In this document: one piece after another, positions 22,516 through 33,020 of the stretch
Layout: the number at the start of each line of letters is the position of its first letter
How positions within the stretch are numbered: the first letter of the stretch is position 1
Source: Moniliophthora roreri
Lineage: Eukaryota; Basidiomycota; Agaricomycetes; Agaricales; Marasmiaceae
Assembly (NCBI GenBank): GCA_001466705.2
Contig: LATX02000222.1
Location: 124,001-188,000 of the forward strand
Length of the DNA stretch: 64,000 nucleotides
Direction of reading: 5' to 3'
The notes under the pieces: model-generated
The model's database searches: none
What the model was told of the DNA's origin: nothing
The model's input: the letters and a program-made list of their open reading frames with translations, nothing else
Program-made: the position numbers and the translations under genes

Positions 22516-23859
22516 TTGTCAACAACTGCAGAGCATGGGGAAGATGAGGAAAGCAGTGGGGATAATGGCAACGAACGTGACGAGACGAAGGACGACAACC
22601 AGGAAGATCAGGATGAAGACGAAGAAGACGAGCCCGAATCGCAGCTGAAAAGGTGGCGAGATTGGCGGCGACGAAGACAGCAAGGTGACATACCCATTGG
22701 GATAGCAGGCCGTTCCTTCCACTAGGAATCATGCTCTTCGGCCTTGCTCTATGTGGAAGAGGAGCTCTAGGTTCCGACAAAACAAGGCACTTGGTGAATA
22801 ACGCACAGACGCAACGGCATATCACTCTAGAATACCAGAGAATCCTGGAGCATCAACGGTCTCAGGGGATCGGACATTCAGAGGTTGAGCGTCTGGTGGT
22901 CGTATCCCTTCCTCGCGTACATGTCCGACTCTGAGCCCACTATCAATCGCACCCAACTATGGCGTTGGAAGTACCACCGAGGAGGGCCTGCTAATCTGTC
23001 AAATATCACGGATTGCGGAACTCGCAGGTCAACTGGTACCAGATGGTACCTTCTGGCTAGACGCGCTTTGCGTTCCGGGAGACGAAGGTCTACGTAAGCG
23101 TGCGATAAAGCTCATGGTCAAGACATACGAACAGGCTGCAAAAGTCCTCATTATCGACGGTGGTATTCGCAACAGTGTTCCACCTCTTCACCAAAAGAAG
23201 AGTCCCTTCTTCGTGGTGCCACCTCTGGGCGGATGCAGCGGATCTGGACTTTGCAAGAGGGAATGCTTGCGCGGGAACTGTTGTTCGAGGTCTCGGACGG
23301 GTTCATCGATGTAACTCACTTGGACAGTGTCATCTTTACACTCTCCAAAGAACTAATCTCACTACTCCGCCACCGCTCCGGAAAGACTACGGCTACAGCA
23401 AAGAAACTCCAGGACATCCTTCCTTCACCTCCACACCTCGTTTACAACGACCTCATCCCACTGCTTCGCTACCGCAAGACGAGTAAACCCCAGGATGAGA
23501 CCTCGGCTGTAGCAGGCCTCCTCAGGATAGATGCGTCTGAGCTCGTAGCCGAGTCTTCAGCAGAGAGCCGCATGCGGAAGCTTTTGTTGCTCTGCAAGCA
23601 CCTTCCCAGGATCGCTGCCGTGCATGGACGGAACACAGAGAGGATAAAACTATCGAGATTCACTTGGGCACCCGCGTCCATCACTAACATGTTTTGGATG
23701 AGTGACTCTTCCGACGCGTATATGGCAACATGTATAAAGCAGGGGCTCTACAGAACATACAGTGTTATCCATTTCCTCACCACCACCAAAGATCCCACCA
23801 TTATGAGTGTAGTGGAGACTACGATGGAGGATTCATCCGAAGCATCTTGTCGATGCTGA
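22516..23859 (+). pseudogene. HET-domain (heterokaryon incompatibility-like) gene, frameshifted
   Basis: Plus-strand reading gives GVGSTTEEGLLICQISRI, FWLDALCVPGDEGLRKRAIK and YEQAAKVLIIDGGIR (about 22963-23171) in one frame. It continues as KEESLLRGATSGRMQRIWTL in another frame (about 23190-23250) and runs open to a stop at 23859 through AGLLRIDASELV and RFTWAPASITNMF. This is the order of a common basidiomycete HET-domain family. The switch of frame near 23172 has no room for an intron. Just upstream, YPFLAYMS (where YPFVAISHVW is expected) lies in yet another frame. The N-terminal part (22516-22725) is an acidic low-complexity stretch. Most likely this is a recently disabled gene. A sequencing error is the alternative. 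Confidence 0.6.
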
Positions 23860-24269
23860 CCTCACCCATGGACTAGGAGAACCAGAACCAGTACAATCAC
23901 AGAGAAGGTCACTTGAGTCCAAGTCAACCTCGCAGGGAATAACCCAGTGGCATTCAATGCCCTTGTCATGACAGGACAAGTCAAAATATATCCACGTCAA
24001 TACGCGAGACTCCAATTGCCGCTGTTATGATTCCATTGTGGCAAGCGATAACGATAAACCTACAAGAGTAGCTTTGCATTGTCAATATGTTAGAACGGGG
24101 AGAATGGAGCTAGATATCTCAGAACCCTCACCAAGCGACTGTCTGAACGCTGGGATGTTTAGCTTGATTCCAATTTTATTGACATGATTTTACAGTAGAC
24201 TAGTCTAACTTGTACGCTTACTTGTGGGCTGATGGTCGTTCCTATTCGCGCGGACTATTCGATGCCATT
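23860..24269. other. Spacer between the HET-like gene and the F-box gene
   Basis: No gene or repeat recognised; it contains the 3' flanks of both convergent neighbours. Confidence 0.4.
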
Positions 24270-25529
24270 TCAGTGGCTCCCAGTCATGTAAGCGATCTTG
24301 GCCTTCAACAAGTCCCTCCCCTTGCACTTTGGTAAGAGTTCCTCCACTTCTTGTATCTTCTCCTTCATCGCAATATGCGGTATGGATCCCTTCTCTACAG
24401 TCATCGCTGACTCATTCCACCCAGCTACCTCCAGTACTTCCTTCCTAAAAGTCTCTGAAATCTCGAAACAAACCTCTTCCAGAGACTGAAAGAAAGCATC
24501 CTTGGCAAGCCAGCTATCAAAGCTCGGAAACACATGCAACCGATTCCGACCTCTGTACATGACCACATTCAAATCGTGTAACACAATACGTGTGAGTTTT
24601 GAAGGCGGATGCGAAAGAGATGGAAGCTCAAATTGGTTGAATATAACGAGCAGGCTCGAAAGCTCGCCTTCAATGGTGAATCTAGGTCCAGGGTTACGGG
24701 TGAAATTGATCTCTTTGCGGAGATCGCGCTGGAATCGAGGGATATCAGGACGTAGAACACAATGTGCGAGGGTTCCATTTTTCACCGAAAGACTTTGTGC
24801 AAGGAAGGAGTCGACATATGCAAGGGAGTAATCCTTGTTTACCTCCACGACAAGCTCCTCAAGTGTCGTGCAAGGTCGGAATATCCACAAAAGATCTGCA
24901 GATGCTCCCAATGTAACCTTTAGAATGCGAAGCATATTCAAGGACGACACGCCTTCAGACCCAACTTGGTAACTGGAGCGAAATACGACGAAGTTGAGTT
25001 CCAGGAAGTCGAGTGATTTGAGCGACGATATAAGAGTAATGAATCCACCCGGTGAATCGAAGACGGCTTGGGATAATACGAACTTTCTTGTCCGCAAAAA
25101 GCATCCCGAAGGGAGATCCGCAAGCAAAGGCCAAAATGTGGATGTCATTCCGGTGACCTTCAGCTCCCGCATACTCCCAAGGAGTACCTCTGCCATGGTA
25201 CCCGACTGATAAGCCCGAGCTGTGCGCAACCAAACCATGAACTCCCGAATGATTTTGGGGGGTTCTGTAAACACATTTGTAGTCGCTACAAAGCTGACTT
25301 TCCGAGGACCTGACCTGGGAATGGTCGCGAGTTGATTGGAACAGATGTGCATAAAGTTTCGGGCGTGGTCATCGCTGGGCCGGAACAGCAGCTCCAGATG
25401 TCGGAAGTGATGAAATCGAGCGCAAGGAACCCATGTTCGGGATACAAGGGCGCATCTTGCGAGGGCTCTATGGTCGTGACTGAGATGATCAATGATTGTT
25501 TCGATGACTTCGATTGGGAGGACGGCCAT
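24270..25529 (-). CDS. F-box-like protein with leucine-rich C-terminal region
   Basis: Single-exon frame of 419 aa. Residues 2-45 form an F-box-like motif: VLPIEVIETIIDHL, then ALARCALVSRTWVPCARFH, followed by the hydrophobic patch FRHLELLF. The rest shows irregular leucine-rich segments (LKSLDFLELNFVVF, LNMLRILKVTLG, TTLEELVVEV), as in the large F-box families of Agaricomycetes. Such proteins are expected to bind Skp1 in SCF ubiquitin ligases and recruit unknown substrates. The start is the first Met (MAVLPIEV). It is not closely related to the tandem F-box pair at 32-35.5 kb. Confidence 0.8.
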   Translation of the reverse strand: MAVLPIEVIETIIDHLSHDHRALARCALVSRTWVPCARFHHFRHLELLFRPSDDHARNFMHICSNQLATIPRSGPRKVSFVATTNVFTEPPKIIREFMVWLRTARAYQSGTMAEVLLGSMRELKVTGMTSTFWPLLADLPSGCFLRTRKFVLSQAVFDSPGGFITLISSLKSLDFLELNFVVFRSSYQVGSEGVSSLNMLRILKVTLGASADLLWIFRPCTTLEELVVEVNKDYSLAYVDSFLAQSLSVKNGTLAHCVLRPDIPRFQRDLRKEINFTRNPGPRFTIEGELSSLLVIFNQFELPSLSHPPSKLTRIVLHDLNVVMYRGRNRLHVFPSFDSWLAKDAFFQSLEEVCFEISETFRKEVLEVAGWNESAMTVEKGSIPHIAMKEKIQEVEELLPKCKGRDLLKAKIAYMTGSH

Positions 25530-25972
25530 GATTATGAGCCGATCCCTTGTAGGACATTACTGCGTTATTCTTTAAACAGTTGAGAAAGACAACTCGATCC
25601 CTTACCTTCTTGAGTTGTTCTGCGAAAGAACGAAAACATGATGATGGGAAAGGCGATAGATAAATAAAACATTTGCTCCGCTCAGATGCTTCTATCTTCA
25701 TTAGATTTAATTCAACCTAAGCGATCCTTGAAGCACACGCATCTATTTTGCTCATACACGAGACCAAAGGACGGTATTTTGTAAGGACAGAAGAATATAC
25801 AAGAGCGGACGTAATAGTTGTACTTTAGGTGCATTCAAATGCGTACTATGATTTTGCTGAAACAACACAGGAATTGAAATGAAAAAATCCAGTTGAGAAG
25901 TCCACATCTAGTTTATAACCCCAGCGTCGTACTGTACTAGGCTGGTAAAGAAATAGAATATAAATATGCAAA
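25530..25972. other. Spacer between F-box gene start and transporter stop
   Basis: AT-rich intergenic sequence with no protein-like frame; promoter side of the F-box gene. Confidence 0.4.
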
Positions 25973-27670
25973 CTAAGCCAGGGTATCTGTCCGCGGAGGT
26001 TGGCCATAGCTATGCTCTTTCGCATCGTATTGGAAGAAACCACCGTTACGTGCCTCTCCAAGTGCCACCGTCTGAGATGGAGGCGAGTCCAACGAGGGCG
26101 GCGGGGATGGGTAACTATCATGAGGCGAACGTGGTTCCCTCGTAGGTGAGATCTTCACATTGCTGAAATTGGGTGGTGTGATCTTGACCGACAACGGTGG
26201 TGGGTGTACATGGTGAGGCCTGCCATACAGATGGGCAGCATTAGATCCAATGCCAGTTCCGGTCGTCTCTGCTGTCCCACCGACAACTTCTTCGAACTCG
26301 GGAGGAGGGGTCTCATCTCCAGACATCATCCTAGCATCCGCCTTGGTTGATGGCAACATCATCTCCTTGACGGCCTCCACCCTTCTCATCTTCTTCTCGC
26401 CTCGCTCAACGTCACTCTTCGCCGTGTTGTACATGTACAATCCCGCAAACGTCAAGAAGATCCCGAACGCCTGTACAGGGTGCACTGTCTGGTTGAACCA
26501 TACGATAGCGATACAGATGACGGCAACCCGCTTGATAAGAGACGCAATAGAGTAGGTGACGGGTGATGTGGACGAGAGAATGATGAACGCGATGATATTC
26601 TGCCCAAAGTGGACAGTCCCGTTCATGAAGAAGTAGTATGTAACGGAGTGGGGAGTGTTGTGACCCTGATGGGGATGGGCAATGGTCGTTGAGGACGACA
26701 GGAAAGCGGGAAGGTCGTAATAGACCCAAATCGGGATCATGAGCAGGAATGCCGTGCCGGAGGAGTAAAAGAGCAGATTGATTTTGTCTAACTTGTGAGA
26801 GGTTTGGCCGCCTCCCGCATTTGAAGGCATAATCTTCTTGAAAAAGATATTGGAGCTCACGAAGACAATGGCAGAGCCAAATGCAGCGAGTAGGCCGACT
26901 GCATTGGAAGCCGAAACGTCAAAAGAGCATGCCAGCATGACTCCAAGGGTGAGTGGAAGTAGGGAGGTGTATGTCTTGGCTGAATAACTGACACCAAAGA
27001 GTAGCGCATAAGCAGCAACAGTGAACAATGGTGAGAGTGCCTAGGGAATTCAATGAGGAAGTAGGAATGACTAGGGGACAATAGCTCGTACCTTGATGGT
27101 ATGAACGGTGCTGACGGGAATGCGTGAAATTGCAATACTTGAGAAGATGTGCCCTCCAACTTGAAACATCCCCATCACCGACGTATCCTTCAATATTGCC
27201 TTGGTGGGAGTGCGAAGCCGAGAGAATCGTATTACTGGGGACATGAATAATAGGCAATAGAATGCCACGAAGCCGAATTGGACAAAGGTCAAGGTTATAG
27301 GGTATCGGAACTGGATGAGAATGGCCTTGCCAGTATTGGATGACAACGCCGACGATGTGTACCAAAGTGCACACAAGAGCACGAATCGAAGGTTGGAGGT
27401 TGCCGCCGACAACGGTGTCGAGGTTAAGGATGGCTTGGCCGTCATTATAGGTGCTGCTCGTCTTTGTGTCCAGTATCGTGAAGCGAGCCTACGCATTCGC
27501 GCGTAGGCTCGACTTGTGAAGGAACCAGCAGTGTCTCTATACCCGTGCTTCTCGTCGATGCTATTCCAACTTTTCTCAGCGACAGGTAGTAATGGCGCAC
27601 CCGAGCCCCATATTTTGTCCTTTAATCCCGTTCGTTTCTCGTCGATTGACCAATGTTGATGATGAAGCAT
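25973..27670 (-). CDS. Triose-phosphate-transporter (TPT/DMT) family membrane protein, SLY41-like
   Basis: Two exons (27092-27670 and 25973-27040) with a 51-nt intron, about 548 aa. After a basic cytosolic N-terminus of roughly 90 residues, the typical TPT pattern of about ten hydrophobic helices follows: LRFVLLCALWYTSSALSSNT, ITLTFVQFGFVAFYCLLF, ISRIPVSTVHTIKALSPLFT across the splice site, FGSAIVFVSSNIFFKKI, and VTYSIASLIKRVAVICIAI near the end. A Pro/Ser-rich tail of about 150 residues follows the last helix. SLY41-like members reside in the ER or Golgi and export phosphorylated C3 compounds or similar; substrate and location are inferred from homology. The start Met (MLHHQHWS) is the first in the frame. 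Confidence 0.88.
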
Positions 27671-27896
27671 GTTTTATGGGCGAATTAATGGATGAGGAGC
27701 GGTGTACGATAAAAATATAAGAAAAAAAAGGAGAGCCTCCAGGCTAGCTTGGGCTCGAGTAGATAGTGGAGCGAAAGGGAAAGGCGCAAATTTGGTCACC
27801 GCCCTTTGGATCTTTGCGACAACGCCAGCACTGGATGTGTCGGAGTCCGGACCCTGATTGAGGTTACAAATTAAATAAATCAAATTCTCACACCAG

Positions 27897-29631
27897 TCAC
27901 ACCGCCATTTTTTGGCCCACGTTTGAGGTCACTCGGAGAGACGGGAATTGATAGTTGTTCGTTAGCATGTGCAGCTGATGTACACAGTGAACGAGAAATA
28001 GGAGTACATTGAGTATTGAGAGAACAGAAAATGACGGTGGCAAACGGTCGGGCAACAGGCCGTCCCCAAGAATTGCAGATGCCGTCCCACATCCTTGTGA
28101 GAATTAGCATCCTCATGATTGAAAATCGGAATGGATGCACTTCCGAATTAACCGCCAGATCCAATAACCACTCACTAATTTTCTCTCCTTTGAAGTGGCC
28201 AGCGTCAAAGAGCACACACATGAACTGTGCAACTTTCATCATGCGAACAAGGTATCTGGGATTTCCTGTGTTTGCCTGCACGGTTCCCTTTTAGCAAGGC
28301 TAGCACTCCAGGGGATATTCAACTAACATGGTACCATAAGGAGGTCGCTTTAGCCAAATGTATCATGAACATGTCCCACTGAAGACCTTCGTGACCTTTG
28401 GGATTCCTGGCTATAGGAACCACCTTGATTTTTGTTTTGTTGATGATGGGTTCAAGGTACCATGCCGAAGGTTTTTCAGCATATACCTGTTGAACGATGT
28501 TGCCCGCAATTCTCCGCTGGCTGGGAATGTCCTCGGGAAAGTTTTCGAATTTCTCTATTATAGTACCGATAGAACAAGGTCAGGCATAAGGATGCTTACA
28601 GCAGGAATGTGAAAACAGATTCGTTTGTCCCCACGTTTGCGACTTTAGCGGGGTGATGAAATTTCTTCCCGGATGGTTTTTCCTTCAGCTTGGCGCGATC
28701 TGCTGTCGCGAAAATGTTGTCAGTGAAATTGTCTTCACTTGGTAAAGACAAAACGGGTCGTATTTCGCGTTCTATGCCTCTTTCGGAACCACCATATTGC
28801 TCTCGTTTTGATTCAAGTCGCTCGCGTCCGCGCTTTGATGACTGTAATACAGATGATCATGAGTGTCTTGATACTGAGTTTCTGCTTGACCATACGGAAT
28901 ACCAGTCTTGAGTTGACATCACGCAAAGCTGGTAAGGTGGGTCTTGAATGAGTGCGCGATATAGTTCTTGAGAAACATTGACGCTGTCGTAAACAGTGGA
29001 TTGCATGAATCCTTGCTGTAAATGGCCCTTTTCAGGGATGTAGGGCCGCGTGAGCGCGTTCGGGGGAAGTTTGGGCGCGCCACGTACCAATGGCTGGTCT
29101 TGATAAAGATTGGGTTGATTAGCGAGAGGTTGTTCGGTAAACTGAATGGCGACATAGTTTTGAGGATAGGAGAGACCAATTTCAAAAACATTTTGGATGG
29201 GTACCAAAGGACTTTGAGGATGGTATCCTTGTTGCGGTTGCCCACGAGGACGGTGTTGATACCCAACCCCAGAATCTGTTAATCGACCGCGAGGTTGTCC
29301 TCAGTTTTGCTCAATATTCTGGGCCTCTTCTCCAAAACGCGGTCCTTGAGGTCGGCTGCCCAAGACGCATCGGCACTTTTTCAGAAGACGAGAGGAGTGT
29401 TACGCACTCGTCAAGACGCGTGTAATCATTTCCTCGGACTGAAGGCAGCAGAGGCGGATTGGAGGAAATCTGCCTTGTGGGCCTGAACGATCCGTGACCA
29501 TGACTTGAAGGATATTGATTACGGTGAATCATGCGAGGCTGAGATTGACCTGAGTATAACATGGGAGAGTTCACAGAAGATAGGCCATCTGCAACTTGAT
29601 GTGAAATAGTAGCCCCCCTACTATATAGCAT
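27897..29631 (-). CDS. Unrecognised spliced gene, Gln/Pro-rich N-terminal half
   Basis: I do not recognise the protein. Minus-strand evidence for real coding: a Gln/Asn/Pro-rich stretch (QNYVAIQFTEQPLANQPNL, APKLPPNALTRPYIPEKGH; 28950-29250), then clean segments LPSEDNFTDNIFATADR and GKKFHHPAKVANVGTNESVF (28600-28745), EKFENFPEDIPSQRRIAG (28505-28560), NPKGHEGLQWDMFMIHLAKA (28335-28400) and RMMKVAQFMCVLFDAGHFKG (28185-28250). These are separated by GT-AG introns with good branch points: 28094-28175 (82 nt), 28276-28334 (59 nt), and others near 28420-28495 and 28565-28612. The 5' end is unresolved. The uppermost ATG at 29631 lies inside the left inverted repeat of the neighbouring element. The exact model is provisional. 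Confidence 0.35.
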
Positions 29632-29648
29632 GGATAGTCAGATAGTAC
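29620..29648 (+). repeat. Left terminal inverted repeat
   Basis: Pairs with 30687-30715 (27 of 29 positions). It starts with the self-complementary block ctatatag. Confidence 0.6.
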
Positions 29649-30686
29649 CAGATAGAACTGGAGCTCACTTTGGCCGGCAATGCGGAGGACATTGGAAATT
29701 CAGTGTACTATATAGTAGACGACGGTACTGGTCAAATATCGATCAAGGTGACGACCGTGCAGCGGATCTCGGAACCAATTTTACACTCCGAGCCGCATGT
29801 TCTCTCCTTGACATCTGGAACTTGAAGCTCGACAAACGCGAAATCTGGTCCAGGCCTCAACATAAAATCGAATATCATCATTTCTTTTGTCCCATCAACT
29901 CGACTCGATTTCCCCCCTGCAGATACCAACTTAGTGGTGAAACTGTGACAGATTAGCATGTATGTCAGTCGGAGGGATAGCGGTATGTTCCTGTCGATTT
30001 TCGTTCTGTGCCACTGGCTTAGCGATGGTTACAGGGACCGACTCTCCAGGTAAAGTCAGAGAGGTATCAACTGTGAAAACCGAGCTGGAGGAAGAAAGGT
30101 GCGTCTCCTACCAGCCCGGGTTTCAATGGATACTGATGCGTGGGCCACCTATGAAGCTTATGGACAAGAATATAAAGACCCTCAGGAACCTACAACTAGA
30201 GCCTCGTCAAGTTATGTGTATCCTCTGCTAAAGTACCTATGTAGGTCTGCTGCTGGCATTGATGACGAGTCTGGCACCGCCGCGGAAATCGACAATCATG
30301 CTGACGTTCCTTAGTCGTTCCTCTCTCTTGTTTCACCCAACACATCTCCATAGTACCTATTATACATTCATGTAACCTCGCATTCGTAGTAACAAGTTGA
30401 ATGTGACCCTGACTGGCAATGATTCGAACGACAAGAAAGGGCGGGTAGCAGGCGGTAAAAGGCGGTAAATCCATACAGGCAATCTGGATGAGGAGAACAG
30501 GGTGAAACATGGTTGGAACACAGTCGGAAACCTGAATTGGCCCGAGCTCCAGGATTGGCTGGGTGTTTCTGTTCGCCAATTTTGAGGGCTCGCCGAGGTC
30601 CTATATAGTACAATATAGTGCCAGGTAGTCGATCGCTCCTTCGGGTAGTAGGAGGCCTTGCTATATAGTACCCAGGTTGCCTGTGC

Positions 30687-30715
30687 GTACTATTTGACTA
30701 TTCATGCTATATAGT
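30687..30715 (-). repeat. Right terminal inverted repeat
   Basis: Reverse complement of 29620-29648. A second ctatatagt copy follows directly at 30717-30725. Confidence 0.6.
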
Positions 30716-31340
30716 GCTATATAGTCCCGAGATAAGTCTGAGCTCGCGAAGACTTATCGGAGGATGAGATAGTCACGTGGTAGATGGACACATTCACCGG
30801 ACCGAGGTCTTGCCGAGGTCGCACATCTCGACTTCCGCGTCCATCTACCACATCCTCACCTCCTCGTTTCCTTCTTTTTGCCCACCCACCACATCCCTTC
30901 AGCGTTGAGTCACTCCAGGGTGCCAGTCTCACCTCTGGGCAGGCTTGAACGCTCAGGCTTGGCCGGGACATTATCACCCACCTCACCCAGCCCATGCCAC
31001 TCGGCCAGCCTCCGGCAACCTAAGTATAAATATATATATCTTGTCCATCGCGAAAGGACTATCTCATCTTTGTGCAAGTTCCAGATGAGAAAGTAAGAGG
31101 ATAGTAGAGATGTCAGGTGATAGTTTGAGAGAACTTGCGTTGCGACCGAAGAGTGGTATCCGTCTATTTTCGAGTTGTGGCAGGTTGCTGCTTTTGGTCC
31201 CCATTGTATGAAGATTAGGTCCAGGCGAGGTCCAGGTAAAAGTTGACTTGCGAACAAATGGCAGTCGACTGTGGAATCTTATCTTATCTCACAACTTTCT
31301 CCCCAGCTATCGGTCAACGATACACATCTCAATCTCAAAG
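30716..31340. other. Gene-free stretch with two hairpin-forming inverted repeats
   Basis: No protein-like frame. Two dyads: ccgagataagtc (30727-30738) faces gacttatcgg (30751-30760), and gtggtagatggac (30777-30789) faces gtccatctaccac (30839-30851). The right half includes a TA-rich run (31024-31040). Confidence 0.5.
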
Positions 31341-31575
31341 ATGTCGAATCTGGTAATTCTTCAATTAGATAGTTGTGCGTGATTCCTTCCTCCTAGATGG
31401 GTGACGAGATCCAATACAATGTTCCAGTAATGCCTTCCGGTGGACTAGGCACAAGCATAGCGAAGGCTCATCGGCCAGTCAACGACGGAAGGTGATCTGA
31501 AATGTGAGCATTAGGATGCTAATATTAATAGGGTGCTGACGTATCTGCAAGGCGAGAGGTACCAGTTCATGGGTG
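31341..31575 (+). CDS. Possible small or truncated hypothetical gene
   Basis: ATG at 31341 (MSNL), a 44-nt GT-AG intron (31353-31396), an exon with MGDEIQYNVPVMPSGGLG, a 40-nt intron (31492-31531), then VLTYLQGERYQFMG and a GTGAGT donor at 31576. No downstream exon or stop was found that continues it. It may be a truncated gene left at the edge of the F-box tandem duplication, or non-coding. Confidence 0.25.
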
Positions 31576-31576
31576 G

Positions 31577-32009
31577 TGAGTGTATCCAACTTCAAGCTCT
31601 CCTCAAGCTCTCGACACGTTCAGCCGTAGGAAACTCGCCAAATCGCTTTAGGGTTTATTATTGCCAGGTTCATCTATTGAGCAGCTCCGCCATATTCCAC
31701 TACCTTCGTTGAACCGAGCAGTAGCATTATTAATCGTAGATGTCTTCCAAAGGACAGGTTCGGGGACGATGGTGTCACTCTTCGGCTGGAAGCTGGCCTA
31801 ATGAACGGATTAGACTCGGGGCCACTTGATTGGTACGCGCATATTTCAAGTCTTAGTTATAATCCTGATCGGTTTATAGTGTACCCTCGGTTTCTTCGTC
31901 CCTCCAGCGTGTCTATCGTCAAATCTTTTGCTCTCATTCGCGTCAGTGAGCCGGAATTTTACAGAATAGATCTCACTGGCTAATCTCTTAATATCAAGCA
32001 GCCGAGTCC
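31577..32009. other. F-box 1 upstream region, shared with F-box 2
   Basis: 31680-31850 resembles 34130-34320 upstream of the second F-box gene (shared 'aaggacag', 'aatgaacggatta', 'ccagttgat'-like blocks). The tandem duplication therefore includes about 300 bp of 5' flank. Confidence 0.5.
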
Positions 32010-33020
32010 ATGGATAAGCACCAGCGTTCCATCTTACTTTCCGAGGAAGCTCAACTCATTGAGCAATTGGCAATAATTCGCACAAAACTCAATACTCTGG
32101 CTCCCATAGCCGTTCTTCCCCCTGAAATTCTCCTTCATATATTATCCTTATGTGCTCAACGCACACACCCCATCATGCGTCAATACTGTCGTCACGTTAT
32201 GGCATTCACCCAAGTCTGCCGCCAATGGCGTTCACTAGCTCTCCAGACTTCCAAGTTATGGACCACCATTGATCTCTGTAACACTGCGTATGCCTCCACG
32301 TTCCTAACGCGCTCCAAAGACGCCCAAATCGCCCTAGTCGCTATATCGCCGCTAAAATCTTACGGCGAGTCTATCGAGCGGCATAGGAATCGAATATCCT
32401 CTATCGACGCTATCCTTTTCCCAGATAGCATGCTCGCGTTATTCCGCAGCATCGATGCAGATGACGTTATTACCTTGAATAACCTCACGGAGCTCAACCT
32501 ACGTACTCCCTTCATCATTGGACACGTGGATCTCTCGTGTTTGCAGATACCAGCTGTACGAAGGTTAAGTTTGGAAGGCGTTAAGGTGGACTGGGAGTCG
32601 TGTAACGGGTTGATTAGTTTAAGGCTGTGTGGGCTTCCGATTACACATGCGCCGACGTACCATCAGCTACTTGGAATGCTGGAAAGATCTCCGTTTTTGG
32701 AGGAGGTGGAATTGGAGGATGCAGTCCCGGTGGATATAGAAAGCTACAAGTCTCGTCCACCAATATCCTTACCTTACCTATCCAAGATGACAATTGGTTC
32801 GAAGAAGGCAGACGTTGTAAGGGTCTTCCAGGGGGGTATCATTGTTCCGTCTTCGACTCAGGTAAAGATTAGGTGCCCGGCAGTAACTAACTGGGCAGTA
32901 CCCAGCGACGTCAACCTTTCCGGATACATTGACCCTGGCTTCTCCCCAGACGTTTTATATTCCATAGCGCAATACTACAATACTCGTACCATACTGGCAG
33001 GAGTTGCGACCATGATGTGA
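32010..33020 (+). CDS. F-box protein, tandem paralogue 1
   Basis: Intronless, 336 aa. A short N-terminal coiled segment (EEAQLIEQLAIIRTKLN) precedes the F-box: VLPPEILLHILSLCA at about residues 36-50, then FTQVCRQWRSLALQTSKLW. The remainder has a few leucine-rich segments (LNNLTELNLRTPF, AVRRLSLEGVKVDW, LISLRLCGL). The same length and organisation as 34499-35509 show a tandem duplication. Probable substrate adaptor of an SCF ubiquitin ligase; the target is unknown. Confidence 0.82.
   Translation: MDKHQRSILLSEEAQLIEQLAIIRTKLNTLAPIAVLPPEILLHILSLCAQRTHPIMRQYCRHVMAFTQVCRQWRSLALQTSKLWTTIDLCNTAYASTFLTRSKDAQIALVAISPLKSYGESIERHRNRISSIDAILFPDSMLALFRSIDADDVITLNNLTELNLRTPFIIGHVDLSCLQIPAVRRLSLEGVKVDWESCNGLISLRLCGLPITHAPTYHQLLGMLERSPFLEEVELEDAVPVDIESYKSRPPISLPYLSKMTIGSKKADVVRVFQGGIIVPSSTQVKIRCPAVTNWAVPSDVNLSGYIDPGFSPDVLYSIAQYYNTRTILAGVATMM

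Larger units (their letters stand above)
29620..30715. mobile_element. Candidate non-autonomous element with 29-nt inverted repeats
   Basis: 29620-29648 and 30687-30715 are reverse complements over 29 nt with two mismatches. Both begin ACTATATAGCATG, followed by ATAGTCA and ATAGTAC, read inward. Further copies of the core ctatatagta lie inside or beside the element (about 29705-29717, 30601-30610, 30661-30670, 30716-30725). The interior has no convincing transposase frame. This looks like a MITE or an internally deleted DNA transposon. No clear target-site duplication was identified. The element could instead be a cluster of binding palindromes. Confidence 0.45.

Noticed and set aside
27487..27510. 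Perfect-looking hairpin agcctacgc...gcgtaggct
   Set aside because: Lies within the TPT coding exon (an Arg/Ala/Tyr/Arg/Met stretch) and is unaccompanied by any element.
30410..30440. Possible tRNA B-box (reverse complement of gattcgaac)
   Set aside because: No A-box or cloverleaf could be formed around it.
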